Source: Verrucomicrobia bacterium 12-59-8
GTDB taxonomy: Bacteria > Verrucomicrobiota > Verrucomicrobiae > Verrucomicrobiales > Verrucomicrobiaceae
DNA: 14,094 bases
NCBI GenBank assembly: GCA_002279765.1
Contig: NCCR01000149.1
Coordinates: 1 to 14,094 of the forward strand
Direction: 5' to 3'
Position 1 is the stretch's first letter. Every line of letters begins with the position of its first letter. The translations under genes and the position numbers were made by a program. Shown here piece by piece: positions 1 through 6,994 of this stretch. The notes beneath the pieces are model-generated. The model saw only the letters and a program-made list of their open reading frames with translations, had not been told where the DNA came from and made no database searches.

Positions 1-1
1 G

Positions 2-256
2 CCGAACCTGCTGCTGATGGACGAGCCGACGACGCATCTGGACATCTGGGCGATCGAGGGGCTGATTTTGGCGCTGCAGAAGTTTGAGGGGACGCTGGTT
101 TTCATCAGCCATGACGTGCATTTCATCCGGTCGCTGGGAACGAAGGTGCTGCACATTGTGGATGGGAAGGTGACGGCGTTTGCGGGGGATTATGACTACT
201 ACCTGCAGAAGACGGGCGCGGAGGAGAATGCGCGTGCGGCGGTGGTGGCGGGGTAG
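2..256 (+). CDS. ABC-F family ATP-binding protein, C-terminal fragment (5' end outside window)
   Basis: The reading frame is open from the left edge and ends at TAG 254-256, so only the last 84 codons are present. The visible part begins inside the second nucleotide-binding domain. It shows Walker B (NLLLMDEP), the D-loop THLD directly after it, and the H-loop histidine in FISHD. ABC-F proteins are soluble paired ATPases without membrane segments; known members act on the ribosome (translation factors or antibiotic-resistance proteins). The H-loop strand followed by VLHIVDGKVTAFAGDYDYYL is the usual Uup/EttA-like ending. The chain stops about 15 residues later, so there is no long coiled-coil C-terminal extension of the Uup kind. 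The subfamily cannot be decided without the N-terminal half and linker. It converges on the kinase gene at 624-4379. Confidence 0.9.
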   Translation, partial: PNLLLMDEPTTHLDIWAIEGLILALQKFEGTLVFISHDVHFIRSLGTKVLHIVDGKVTAFAGDYDYYLQKTGAEENARAAVVAG

Positions 257-598
257 GGAAGAAATGACGAATGAGTAAGTCCGAATGACGAATGGCGGAG
301 GCCAATGGTGGGGCGCTGGGCAGAGCGGAGGGGGACGGAGATTGTAAACTGAGAATTGTAAATTGGCCGGAGTGGGGGGAGGCGCGGGTGTGGTTGCGGG
401 GCTGCTGGAGAATAGGGCTGATAGGGCCTATGGGACCGATGATGGGGAGCGGTGGCTCATTCTTCGCTAAAGCTTCGAAGGGCAGGCTGTGCCTCGCGGC
501 GAGACTGCAGTCCGGATGGGGTGCGTGGGCTTTGAGGGTTTTTGACACGCTGGGAGACGGGCGGGCTGTCGCCACACCTGTCCCACTTATTTCCCGGA
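257..598. repeat. Non-coding patch of short direct repeats and small palindromes
   Basis: No believable gene is visible between the ABC-F stop and the kinase stop; the open frames here are Gly/Arg/Ser-rich and lack family features. The patch contains several short repeats. AATGACGAATG occurs at 263-273 and again at 284-294. ATTGTAAA occurs at 341-348 and 355-362. ATAGG-G-CCTAT (421-431) sits in a run of AGGGC/GGGAC-like words (411-447). CTCG-CGG-CGAG is at 493-503, and the perfect palindrome GACTGCAGTC is at 503-512. This mosaic resembles the degenerate intergenic repeats found in many Planctomycetota/Verrucomicrobiota genomes. Calling it a dispersed repeat family is inference, because only one locus is visible. 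Confidence 0.5.
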
Positions 599-617
599 CC
601 CGTTGTGGCGCAACGGG
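599..617. terminator. Candidate bidirectional hairpin between convergent genes
   Basis: A perfect 7-bp stem, CCCGTTG (599-605) with CAACGGG (611-617), closes a 5-nt loop (TGGCG). It lies 6 bp past the kinase stop on the - strand and about 340 bp past the ABC-F stop on the + strand. Read on +, it is followed by the T-containing GCTACTTTATTT. Read on -, it is followed by TCCGGGAAATAAG. Neither side has a clean U-run, so if it terminates transcription it is a weak intrinsic terminator. Confidence 0.45.
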
Positions 618-623
618 GCTACT

Positions 624-3600
624 TTATTTGGGCAGGGCGGGGACGAGGAGCTTGGCGCGTTCGGCGGCGTCGCGGTCTTTGGGGCGGAAGCGGAGGAGTT
701 CGCGGGCGGCGGCGGGTGAGCCCTGCTGTTTGAGGGAGGCGAGGTATTCGTCAAAGGACTGGCGCTCGAATGGGGAGAGTGGACGGGTGGAGGTGGTGGC
801 GAGGAGCCAACGAGCCCAGGTGAGGGCGGTTTCTTCGCCTTTGGCGGGCGTTTTGGGAATGGCTGCGACAGCGGCCTCGTAGTCGTCCAGCGACACCTCT
901 TTGAGGTTGCCATCTGGGGTGAGATGGCGGCGGGCGAGGCCTTCCGCGAGCTTGAGGAACCATTCCGGGAGGATGGCTCCCTTTGGCGGCATGGCGGCGG
1001 TGAAGAAGCCGTGGCCGGCGACGCGGAAGAGGACCTGGCTGCCGTCATCTGACACGCGGGCGACGACGATGCCTTCTTCGTCACTGCTGCTGCGCGGGGT
1101 ATCGCGGATGCCAGGAGTGAGGCATTCCCCGGTGCTGAGCTCCCAGACTCGCAGCTCGCCTTCATCCGTGACGGTGACGAGACGCCGGTCATCGGGACTG
1201 AGCGCGAGAACCGGGACGTAGGAACGGTGCTGCATGGTAACGATGTTTTGGCGGGTGGCGATGTCCCAGACGCGTACAGCACGGTCGCGGCCGGAGGTGA
1301 TGAGCAGTTTTTCATCCTGGGTCAGCGTCACGGCACCCACCGCAGGCGGATGATGGAAGGGCTTGCCGGTGGGCTTGAGCGTTTTGGCGTCGTAAATGAA
1401 GACCGTGCCGTCGGGATCAGCGGCGGCATACAGGGTCTTTTTGCGATTGGCGCCACCTGCCTCGGAAAAGCGCAACTGCTCGGGCGAATTGTCCGGGCCT
1501 TTGATGCGGGTGATGAGGTTCTTGTCGAGGACATCGACGAATTTACGCCCTGACATGCGCTCGTGAATGTCCCAGACCTGCACGAAGGGAACGCCGCCCG
1601 GAGCCAGGACCAGCAGAGAGCCGTCGCGGGTGAATCTGGCATCCTTGACGGTATGATCGATGTGAGCTGACAAGAGGGCACCGGTTTGAATGTCAAACAC
1701 GCTGACATCCCCATGTCTTGAGACGGTGGTGATGAGGCTGGTGTCCATGGCCGGCATGGATTTGATGATTTCACCGTCATGCTTGCGGGTGGGAAAGCGG
1801 AGATGGCCGTCGCTGAGATTCCAGATGTGAACGTAACCGCCGCCGTCACCGACGACGACGGACCGGCCATCGGCGCTGAAGGCCAGCGAGGTCACCGAGG
1901 ACGGATGCGTGAGCGGGGGCAGCACCTCGCCGCCATTGCGGAAGTTGCCGACGAAGACTTCGCCTTTGTTCATGCCGAGAGCGATCAGTTCATGCACGGG
2001 CTCAATGGCGACATGCAGCAGCCCTTTGTCCACCTCGATGGGATCGCCGACGGCCTGGCCGAGGCGCAGATCCCAGGTGGTGGCGGTGCCATCATCCCCC
2101 TGCGGGTCGATGGGGTCGCCGCTGTAAATGGAGGCGGCAAAAACGCCGTCGTTATCCACTGCGATTTCACTGACCACGCCTTTTTGTTTCATCACCATGG
2201 CGGGTTCCTGCGGCTGGCGGAGATCCCAGCCGTGAATGGCACCCATGCCGTCCGCATCGACTTCGCTGCCCGCGAGCAGCTTGGTGCCGTTGCCGGAGAA
2301 GGCGATGCAGGTGACGAGGCTGGGCATGTGCGGCTGCAGGGTGCGGCGCTTGCCGTCCTTGAGCGTCCAGAGCTCCACGTTGCCATCTTCGCGTGCGACT
2401 ACGACCTGCTGGCCGTCGGGGGTGACGTCGAGGCAGGTGACCTCCACACCGGGCGGGACGGGGTGGTCGGTGCGCTCGCCGGTTTTCATGTCCCAGACGG
2501 AAATGATTTCACGCCGGGGCGGCGGCACCGACCCAGGCGCAGCGTTGGCCTTGGGCGTGATGAAAGAGGCTGCGACCACCTTGCTCGTCTCAGGACTGAC
2601 GGCCACCTTGGCGGCTTCCACGGCTCCTTCCGGCAGGGCGAGCGGAGCGGTGTCCGGACGAATGAGGTGAACGTTGGCCAGCAGCGAGAGCAGGTTGGTG
2701 GAGGAAAGCTCGTTGGCAGGATCGGTGCGCAAGGAGCGAGCCAGGTAGGCGACGGCATCATTGTACTGACCACGCTCGGTGAACTGACGCGCCATCTGCT
2801 CGTCTGAGCGGCTGTAGGAGCGGCGGAGGTCCTCTCTGCCATGCTCGGCTTCAATGCGATTGCGCTCGGCTTCGAAGTACAATGCGGTGCTGGTGATGCC
2901 ACCGATCAACACAGCGAGTGAGATGGACAGGGCGGCGGCAACGCCGACACGGTGACGGCGAACAAACTTCGTGATTAGATAACGCCTGCTCGGCGGGCGG
3001 GCCGTGATGGGCTCGAAACTCAGGTAGCGCGTGATGTCGTCGGCCAGATCGTCCGCGCTGCCGTAGCGGCGGTCGGGATCACGTTCGAGCGCCTTGAGCG
3101 CGATCCAGTCGAGATCTCCCTGCACGGTGGGCTCGATGGTGGAGGGCTTGGGCGGATCTTTCTCCGCCAGATCGCGCAGCAGCACATGGATGGGCTTGGC
3201 GGCGATGTCTGAAGGCGTGATGAGCGCCCGGCCGCAAATCAGCTCAAAGAAGACGCCGCCGAGCGCATAGACGTCCGAGCGCGTATCGACGTGCGAACTG
3301 CCGTTCTCGATCTGCTCGGGGCTGATGTAGCCTGGAGTGCCGACAAGTTGATCGACGCCGGTGGCAATCGTGTGGCCGGAGCCTTCGCCTTCCATGACCT
3401 TGGCGATGCCGAAGTCGATGACTTTGGGGACGGCCTTGCCCGCCTCGTCCATCACCATGATGTTGCCGGGCTTGATGTCGCGATGGATGATCCCCTTTTG
3501 ATGCGCGTGATTCACGGCGCGGCAAACCGGGATGAAGAGGGCGAGGCGCTGGCGCAGATTGAGATCGTTCTGCTTGCAGTAGCTGGTGATGGAGCGGCCC

Positions 3601-4379
3601 TTGACCATCTCCATGACGAAAAAGGGCGCGCCGATGTCGGTCTCGCCCGCATCCAGAATGCGGGCGATGTTTGGATGCTCCATGATGGCCAGCGTGCGCT
3701 GCTCGATGGCGAAACGGCCCAGGATGTCCGCCGAGGCGACGCCGGCCTTCACAATCTTGATCGCCACGATGCGGTGAATCGGCTTCACCTGCTCGGCACG
3801 ATAAACGACGCCGAAGCCACCTTCGCCCAGCTTGTCGAGCAGACGGTAACGATCACCGATCCAGCCGTCGTTGCCGGTGAGCGACTCCATGTGCGACCTC
3901 GGCTTTGAGGTGGTGCCCATTGACGCCATCGAAGAAGCGGTGGCGGCAGGCAGCCCGCCGTGGCTTGGCATTGTCGAAGCACCGGGCAGTGTGGCTGCAC
4001 CGGGCAGCGTCCTCGGCTTGCCGGTTGGGATGGCAATGGTCTGATCTTCCGGGCCCAGGGTGATGTTGCCTGTATCAGTAGGCGAAGCGGAGCGGCCCAT
4101 CCCCATCGTCGCCGCTGGCAGGTTGCGGCCCGGATTCGGGATGGCGATGGTCATGTCATCAGGCCCCAGAGTGATATTGCCGGTGGGCGTTTCCTCGGTG
4201 GGAGGCCTGGCCGACACCGGAGGGGTGAGCGGCATGTTTGGCTTGAGATTGGGAATCGCAATCGTCACGTCCTCCGGACCCAGAGTGACCATGCCTGTCG
4301 GGGTCTCTTCAGGTGGCATGAACTTCGCATCCTTGTCTTCCGAGGATGGGGGTGCTGGTTGGGCCGGATCAGGGTTCAC
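624..4379 (-). CDS. Membrane-anchored Ser/Thr protein kinase with WD40 repeat sensor region
   Basis: This 1251-residue protein reads in order as follows. Residues 1-170 are a disordered Pro/Thr-rich tail with three copies of a TPTGNITLGPEDxTIAIP-type repeat. A Hanks-type kinase domain (about 178-452) has G-loop GEGGFGVV 185-192, K208, probable helix-C E226, HRD 299-301, N306, DFG 322-324 and GTPGYISPEQ 347-356, so all catalytic residues are present. One membrane helix lies at about 478-500 after a basic stretch. A charged helical/TPR-like segment (about 503-575) and about ten degenerate WD40 blades (about 590-1120) follow, then a helical C-terminus. Basic residues before the helix suggest a cytoplasmic kinase and an outer WD40 part; this topology is inferred. 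The start is GTG at 4379, with an in-frame stop at 4410-4412. No Shine-Dalgarno is visible, only a T-rich leader. ATG at codon 21 is an alternative start. The gene lies 94 bp downstream of the P-type ATPase gene and could be co-transcribed. The physiological substrate is unknown. Confidence 0.93.
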   Translation of the reverse strand: MNPDPAQPAPPSSEDKDAKFMPPEETPTGMVTLGPEDVTIAIPNLKPNMPLTPPVSARPPTEETPTGNITLGPDDMTIAIPNPGRNLPAATMGMGRSASPTDTGNITLGPEDQTIAIPTGKPRTLPGAATLPGASTMPSHGGLPAATASSMASMGTTSKPRSHMESLTGNDGWIGDRYRLLDKLGEGGFGVVYRAEQVKPIHRIVAIKIVKAGVASADILGRFAIEQRTLAIMEHPNIARILDAGETDIGAPFFVMEMVKGRSITSYCKQNDLNLRQRLALFIPVCRAVNHAHQKGIIHRDIKPGNIMVMDEAGKAVPKVIDFGIAKVMEGEGSGHTIATGVDQLVGTPGYISPEQIENGSSHVDTRSDVYALGGVFFELICGRALITPSDIAAKPIHVLLRDLAEKDPPKPSTIEPTVQGDLDWIALKALERDPDRRYGSADDLADDITRYLSFEPITARPPSRRYLITKFVRRHRVGVAAALSISLAVLIGGITSTALYFEAERNRIEAEHGREDLRRSYSRSDEQMARQFTERGQYNDAVAYLARSLRTDPANELSSTNLLSLLANVHLIRPDTAPLALPEGAVEAAKVAVSPETSKVVAASFITPKANAAPGSVPPPRREIISVWDMKTGERTDHPVPPGVEVTCLDVTPDGQQVVVAREDGNVELWTLKDGKRRTLQPHMPSLVTCIAFSGNGTKLLAGSEVDADGMGAIHGWDLRQPQEPAMVMKQKGVVSEIAVDNDGVFAASIYSGDPIDPQGDDGTATTWDLRLGQAVGDPIEVDKGLLHVAIEPVHELIALGMNKGEVFVGNFRNGGEVLPPLTHPSSVTSLAFSADGRSVVVGDGGGYVHIWNLSDGHLRFPTRKHDGEIIKSMPAMDTSLITTVSRHGDVSVFDIQTGALLSAHIDHTVKDARFTRDGSLLVLAPGGVPFVQVWDIHERMSGRKFVDVLDKNLITRIKGPDNSPEQLRFSEAGGANRKKTLYAAADPDGTVFIYDAKTLKPTGKPFHHPPAVGAVTLTQDEKLLITSGRDRAVRVWDIATRQNIVTMQHRSYVPVLALSPDDRRLVTVTDEGELRVWELSTGECLTPGIRDTPRSSSDEEGIVVARVSDDGSQVLFRVAGHGFFTAAMPPKGAILPEWFLKLAEGLARRHLTPDGNLKEVSLDDYEAAVAAIPKTPAKGEETALTWARWLLATTSTRPLSPFERQSFDEYLASLKQQGSPAAARELLRFRPKDRDAAERAKLLVPALPK
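4026..4310 (-). repeat. Three coding repeats in the kinase N-terminal tail
   Basis: Residues 24-43, 62-81 and 101-118 of the kinase are near-identical, at spacings of 38 and 37 residues. The shared core is T-G-[NM]-[IV]-T-L-G-P-[ED]-D-x-T-I-A-I-P. The linkers between them are Pro/Ala/Arg-rich and not conserved, so selection appears to act on the 16-residue core. Each copy holds two T-x-x-[IV] strings, T-G-[NM]-[IV] and T-I-A-I. This is the minimal form recognised by FHA domains when the threonine is phosphorylated. That functional reading is inference. Confidence 0.85.
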
Positions 4380-4473
4380 GAGATAAAAAGAAAATACGAG
4401 GGCACTGTTTCAGAGAAGGACGATACGGGCAAGCCTTGTGATGGCTGCGAGGCAGAAAACTACGGCTGCACTC

Positions 4474-6678
4474 TTACTTGAACCCCCGAAGCCGCAGGCT
4501 GTTCAAAATCACCGACACACTGCTCAGGGACATGGCCACACTGGCGATCATGGGATTGAGCAGCCAGCCGGTGAGGGGATAGAGGATGCCGGCGGCCAGC
4601 GGAATGCCGAGGCCGTTGTATAGGAAGGCGAACATCAGATTCTGGCGAATGACCTTCATGGTGGCGTGGCTGAGGGCGAAGGCCTGATGCAGGGCACGGA
4701 GATCTCCCTTTACCAGCGTGACGGCGGCGCTTTGAATGGCCACCTCGGTGCCGGTGCCCATGGCAATGCCGACATCGGCGGCGGCGAGGGCGGGCGCGTC
4801 ATTGATGCCGTCGCCAGCGAAGGCGACGTGGCGGTCCTTGCCGCGGGCCTGATAGACGTGGAGCAGCTTTTCCTTGGGGGAGACCTCGGCGGCGACTTCG
4901 TCGATATTCAGATCTTTGGCGACGCGCTGCGCGGTGGCGAGCGAGTCGCCGGTGATCATCTGCAATTTCAAACCGAGCGCGTGTAGGGTGGCGATGGCTG
5001 CCGGAGCGGAGTCTTTGATTTTGTCTTTGATGGCGATGAGGCCAAGGGGCTTTTCATTGAGCACGACGACTACGACGGTGCAGCCCTCCGCCTGCATTTT
5101 CATGGAGTGGGCGTGGCATTCGGCGCTGATGAAGACGCCGTTTTTCTTGAGGAAGGCTTCCTGGCCGATGAAGACCTCGCTTTCACCGACATTTCCCAGC
5201 ACGCCGCTGCCGGTGATGGACTGGAAATCAGTGACGGCGGCTATCGGAATATTGCGCTCCTTCGCGGCATTCACGATGGCGGTGGCGAGGGGGTGCTCGC
5301 TCATGGATTCGACTGCGGCGGCGCAGGCGAGCAGATCGCGGGCGGAAAGGCCGGGGAGTGGGAAGACTTCTGTGACTGACGGTTTGCCCTCGGTGAGAGT
5401 GCCGGTTTTGTCGAGCATCACGATGTCGATCTCGTGCAGGCGTTCGAGAGTCTCGGCGTTCTTGATGAGCACGCCAAGCTGCGCGCCACGACCGAGTCCC
5501 ACGGTGACGGCCATCGGTGTGGCGAGACCGAGCGCGCAGGGACAGGCGATGATGAGAACGGCGACGGCATTGACGATGGCGAAGGCAAACGAGGGCTGCG
5601 GGCCGAACTGCCACCAGAGCAGGAAGGTCAGCGCAGCGATACCCACCACGGCAGGAACAAACCAGGCTGACACACGATCTGCGAGACGCTGCACGGGTGC
5701 GCGGCTGGCCTGAGCCTTGGCGGTCATTTCGACAATCTGACTCAGGAGGGTGTTGGCGCCGACGCGTTCTGCGCGCATGAGGAAGGTACCGCTGCCATTG
5801 ACGGTGCCGCCGGTCACCGCTGCGGCAGCCTCCTTTTTCTGCGGCATGGATTCACCGGTGAGCATGGATTCATCCACCGTCGAGCTGCCTTCGGTCACGC
5901 TGCCATCGACAGGAATGCGCGAGCCGGGTTTGATGCGCAGGACATCACCGATCTGGATGTCATCCACGGGTGTTTCGATTTCCTCACCATCGCGAATGAG
6001 CAGCGCGGTTTTGGGCGCGAGATTCATCAAGGCGCGAATGGCGGAGCCAGTGGCTTTGCGTGCGCGCAGTTCGAGCAGTTGTCCGAGAAGCACCAGCACG
6101 GTGATGACTGCGGCACTTTCAAAGTAGAACACCATGCCGCCGTGGGTGGCCGCGTGCGGAAGCAGGTCCGGGGCCGCCAGTGCGACGGTGCTGTAGAGCC
6201 ATGCGGCGAGCACGCCGAGCCCGATGAGGGTGAACATGTTGAAGCGCAGGGTGCGCAGCGAATTGGCAAAGCGCACCAGCAGCGGCCAGCCGACCCAGAA
6301 AACGACGGGCGTGGCCCAGACGAACTGCATCCAGCCGGAGGCTTCGTGGGGAATGTCGCGAATGACCGGCAGGTCCATGCCCATCGAAAGGAGGACCACC
6401 GGGGCGGTCATGGCGGTGCTCCAGCGCACGCGCCACCAGAGGTCGTTGACTTCGTCGTCACCGCCATCACCGCAGCATTCGGGCTCGTTGCGGTGGGCGA
6501 GCGGATTTTTTTCCAGAGCCATGCCGCACATTGGGCAAGCACCCGGTTTGTCAGAACGGACGCCCTCGCACATGGGGCAAATGTAGGCTGCGGGTGGCAG
6601 GCTTTCCTTCACAGAAGCGGCTGGCTGCGCCTCATCCGAGGAGCAGTGGGGGCAGGGTGTCGGTGCATGGGGAGACAT
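4474..6678 (-). CDS. copA: Copper-translocating P1B-type ATPase with N-terminal Cys-rich metal-binding site
   Basis: An ATP-driven inner-membrane exporter, most likely for Cu(I). Numbered from ATG 6678, it has TGES in the actuator domain, the CPC metal site 379-381 (ACPCALGLATP), the phosphorylated Asp 423 in DKTGTLT, a SEHPLA motif in the nucleotide-binding domain, and GDGINDAP 622-629. Late membrane helices carry FLYNGLGIPLA and MSLSSVSVILNSLRL, which fit the YN and MxxSS signature of Cu(I) pumps. There is no HMA domain. The N-terminus instead has CPHC 9-12, CPMC 34-37 and CPMCGM 48-53, a variant of the small HMBD metal-binding domain that usually begins CPMHPE. The frame continues 8 codons upstream to a TTG at 6702, with GGAG about 10 nt before it. 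I prefer ATG 6678 but neither start is decisive. No copper chaperone or regulator gene is adjacent. Confidence 0.92.
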   Translation of the reverse strand: MSPHAPTPCPHCSSDEAQPAASVKESLPPAAYICPMCEGVRSDKPGACPMCGMALEKNPLAHRNEPECCGDGGDDEVNDLWWRVRWSTAMTAPVVLLSMGMDLPVIRDIPHEASGWMQFVWATPVVFWVGWPLLVRFANSLRTLRFNMFTLIGLGVLAAWLYSTVALAAPDLLPHAATHGGMVFYFESAAVITVLVLLGQLLELRARKATGSAIRALMNLAPKTALLIRDGEEIETPVDDIQIGDVLRIKPGSRIPVDGSVTEGSSTVDESMLTGESMPQKKEAAAAVTGGTVNGSGTFLMRAERVGANTLLSQIVEMTAKAQASRAPVQRLADRVSAWFVPAVVGIAALTFLLWWQFGPQPSFAFAIVNAVAVLIIACPCALGLATPMAVTVGLGRGAQLGVLIKNAETLERLHEIDIVMLDKTGTLTEGKPSVTEVFPLPGLSARDLLACAAAVESMSEHPLATAIVNAAKERNIPIAAVTDFQSITGSGVLGNVGESEVFIGQEAFLKKNGVFISAECHAHSMKMQAEGCTVVVVVLNEKPLGLIAIKDKIKDSAPAAIATLHALGLKLQMITGDSLATAQRVAKDLNIDEVAAEVSPKEKLLHVYQARGKDRHVAFAGDGINDAPALAAADVGIAMGTGTEVAIQSAAVTLVKGDLRALHQAFALSHATMKVIRQNLMFAFLYNGLGIPLAAGILYPLTGWLLNPMIASVAMSLSSVSVILNSLRLRGFK

Positions 6679-6818
6679 TGCAGCGGTAAAGTAGCCGCAC
6701 AAACAACGCCATCTCCAGCCGATTCTTGGCGAAAGGTGCGTATGCCCAGGGTTTGTGCGTGAAGGAAGGTCGCGAGGGGAATGTATTGCGACAGCAGGTG
6801 CTGGGTGGTGCGCCCGGA

Positions 6819-6834
6819 ACCTGCTAAAGCAGGT
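6819..6834. repeat. Short perfect inverted repeat in the ATPase upstream region
   Basis: ACCTGC (6819-6824) and GCAGGT (6829-6834) flank a TAAA loop. No T-run follows on either strand, which argues against a terminator. It lies about 140 bp upstream of the P-type ATPase start. It may be a dispersed repeat unit or a protein-binding site; the sequence alone does not decide. Confidence 0.4.
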
Positions 6835-6934
6835 ACTACAAAACGTACGCTGTGGACTGCAGTGCGTATTATGCGTGCGATGCGCTCAGAAACTGATGGT
6901 GAGTCATTCTATTGTGCTTAGAGGGGACGTGATG

Positions 6935-6954
6935 TTTCCGTGGAAGGACGGAAA
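6935..6954 (-). terminator. Candidate hairpin downstream of the PSD1 gene
   Basis: TTTCCGT (6935-6941) pairs perfectly with ACGGAAA (6948-6954) across a 6-nt loop. It lies 59 bp past the restored stop codon of the PSD1 gene in the direction of transcription. No U-tract follows on the - strand, so intrinsic termination is weakly supported. It may instead protect the mRNA 3' end. Confidence 0.35.
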
Positions 6955-6994
6955 GGACAGCGTTTGCCAGGACAGCCGGATGTTTGGGCGTTGT

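Noticed and set aside
292..882. 196-codon + strand open frame after the ABC-F gene
   Set aside because: It crosses the repeat mosaic and runs into the antisense of the kinase gene; low-complexity Gly/Arg/Ser content and no Shine-Dalgarno.
1779..2807. 342-codon open frame on + strand opposite the WD40 region
   Set aside because: It lies wholly antisense to clear WD40 coding sequence. Long antisense frames are expected in GC-rich genes, and the translation shows no family motif.
4874..5713. 279-codon + strand open frame
   Set aside because: Antisense to the conserved catalytic core of the P-type ATPase; the translation is Ser/Ala/Arg-rich with no domain.
6764..6770. GGAAGGT, resembling a half-site of copper-responsive MerR-type (CueR) operators
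   Set aside because: No matching inverted half-site at the right spacing and no -35/-10 elements around it, so a chance 7-mer is more likely.
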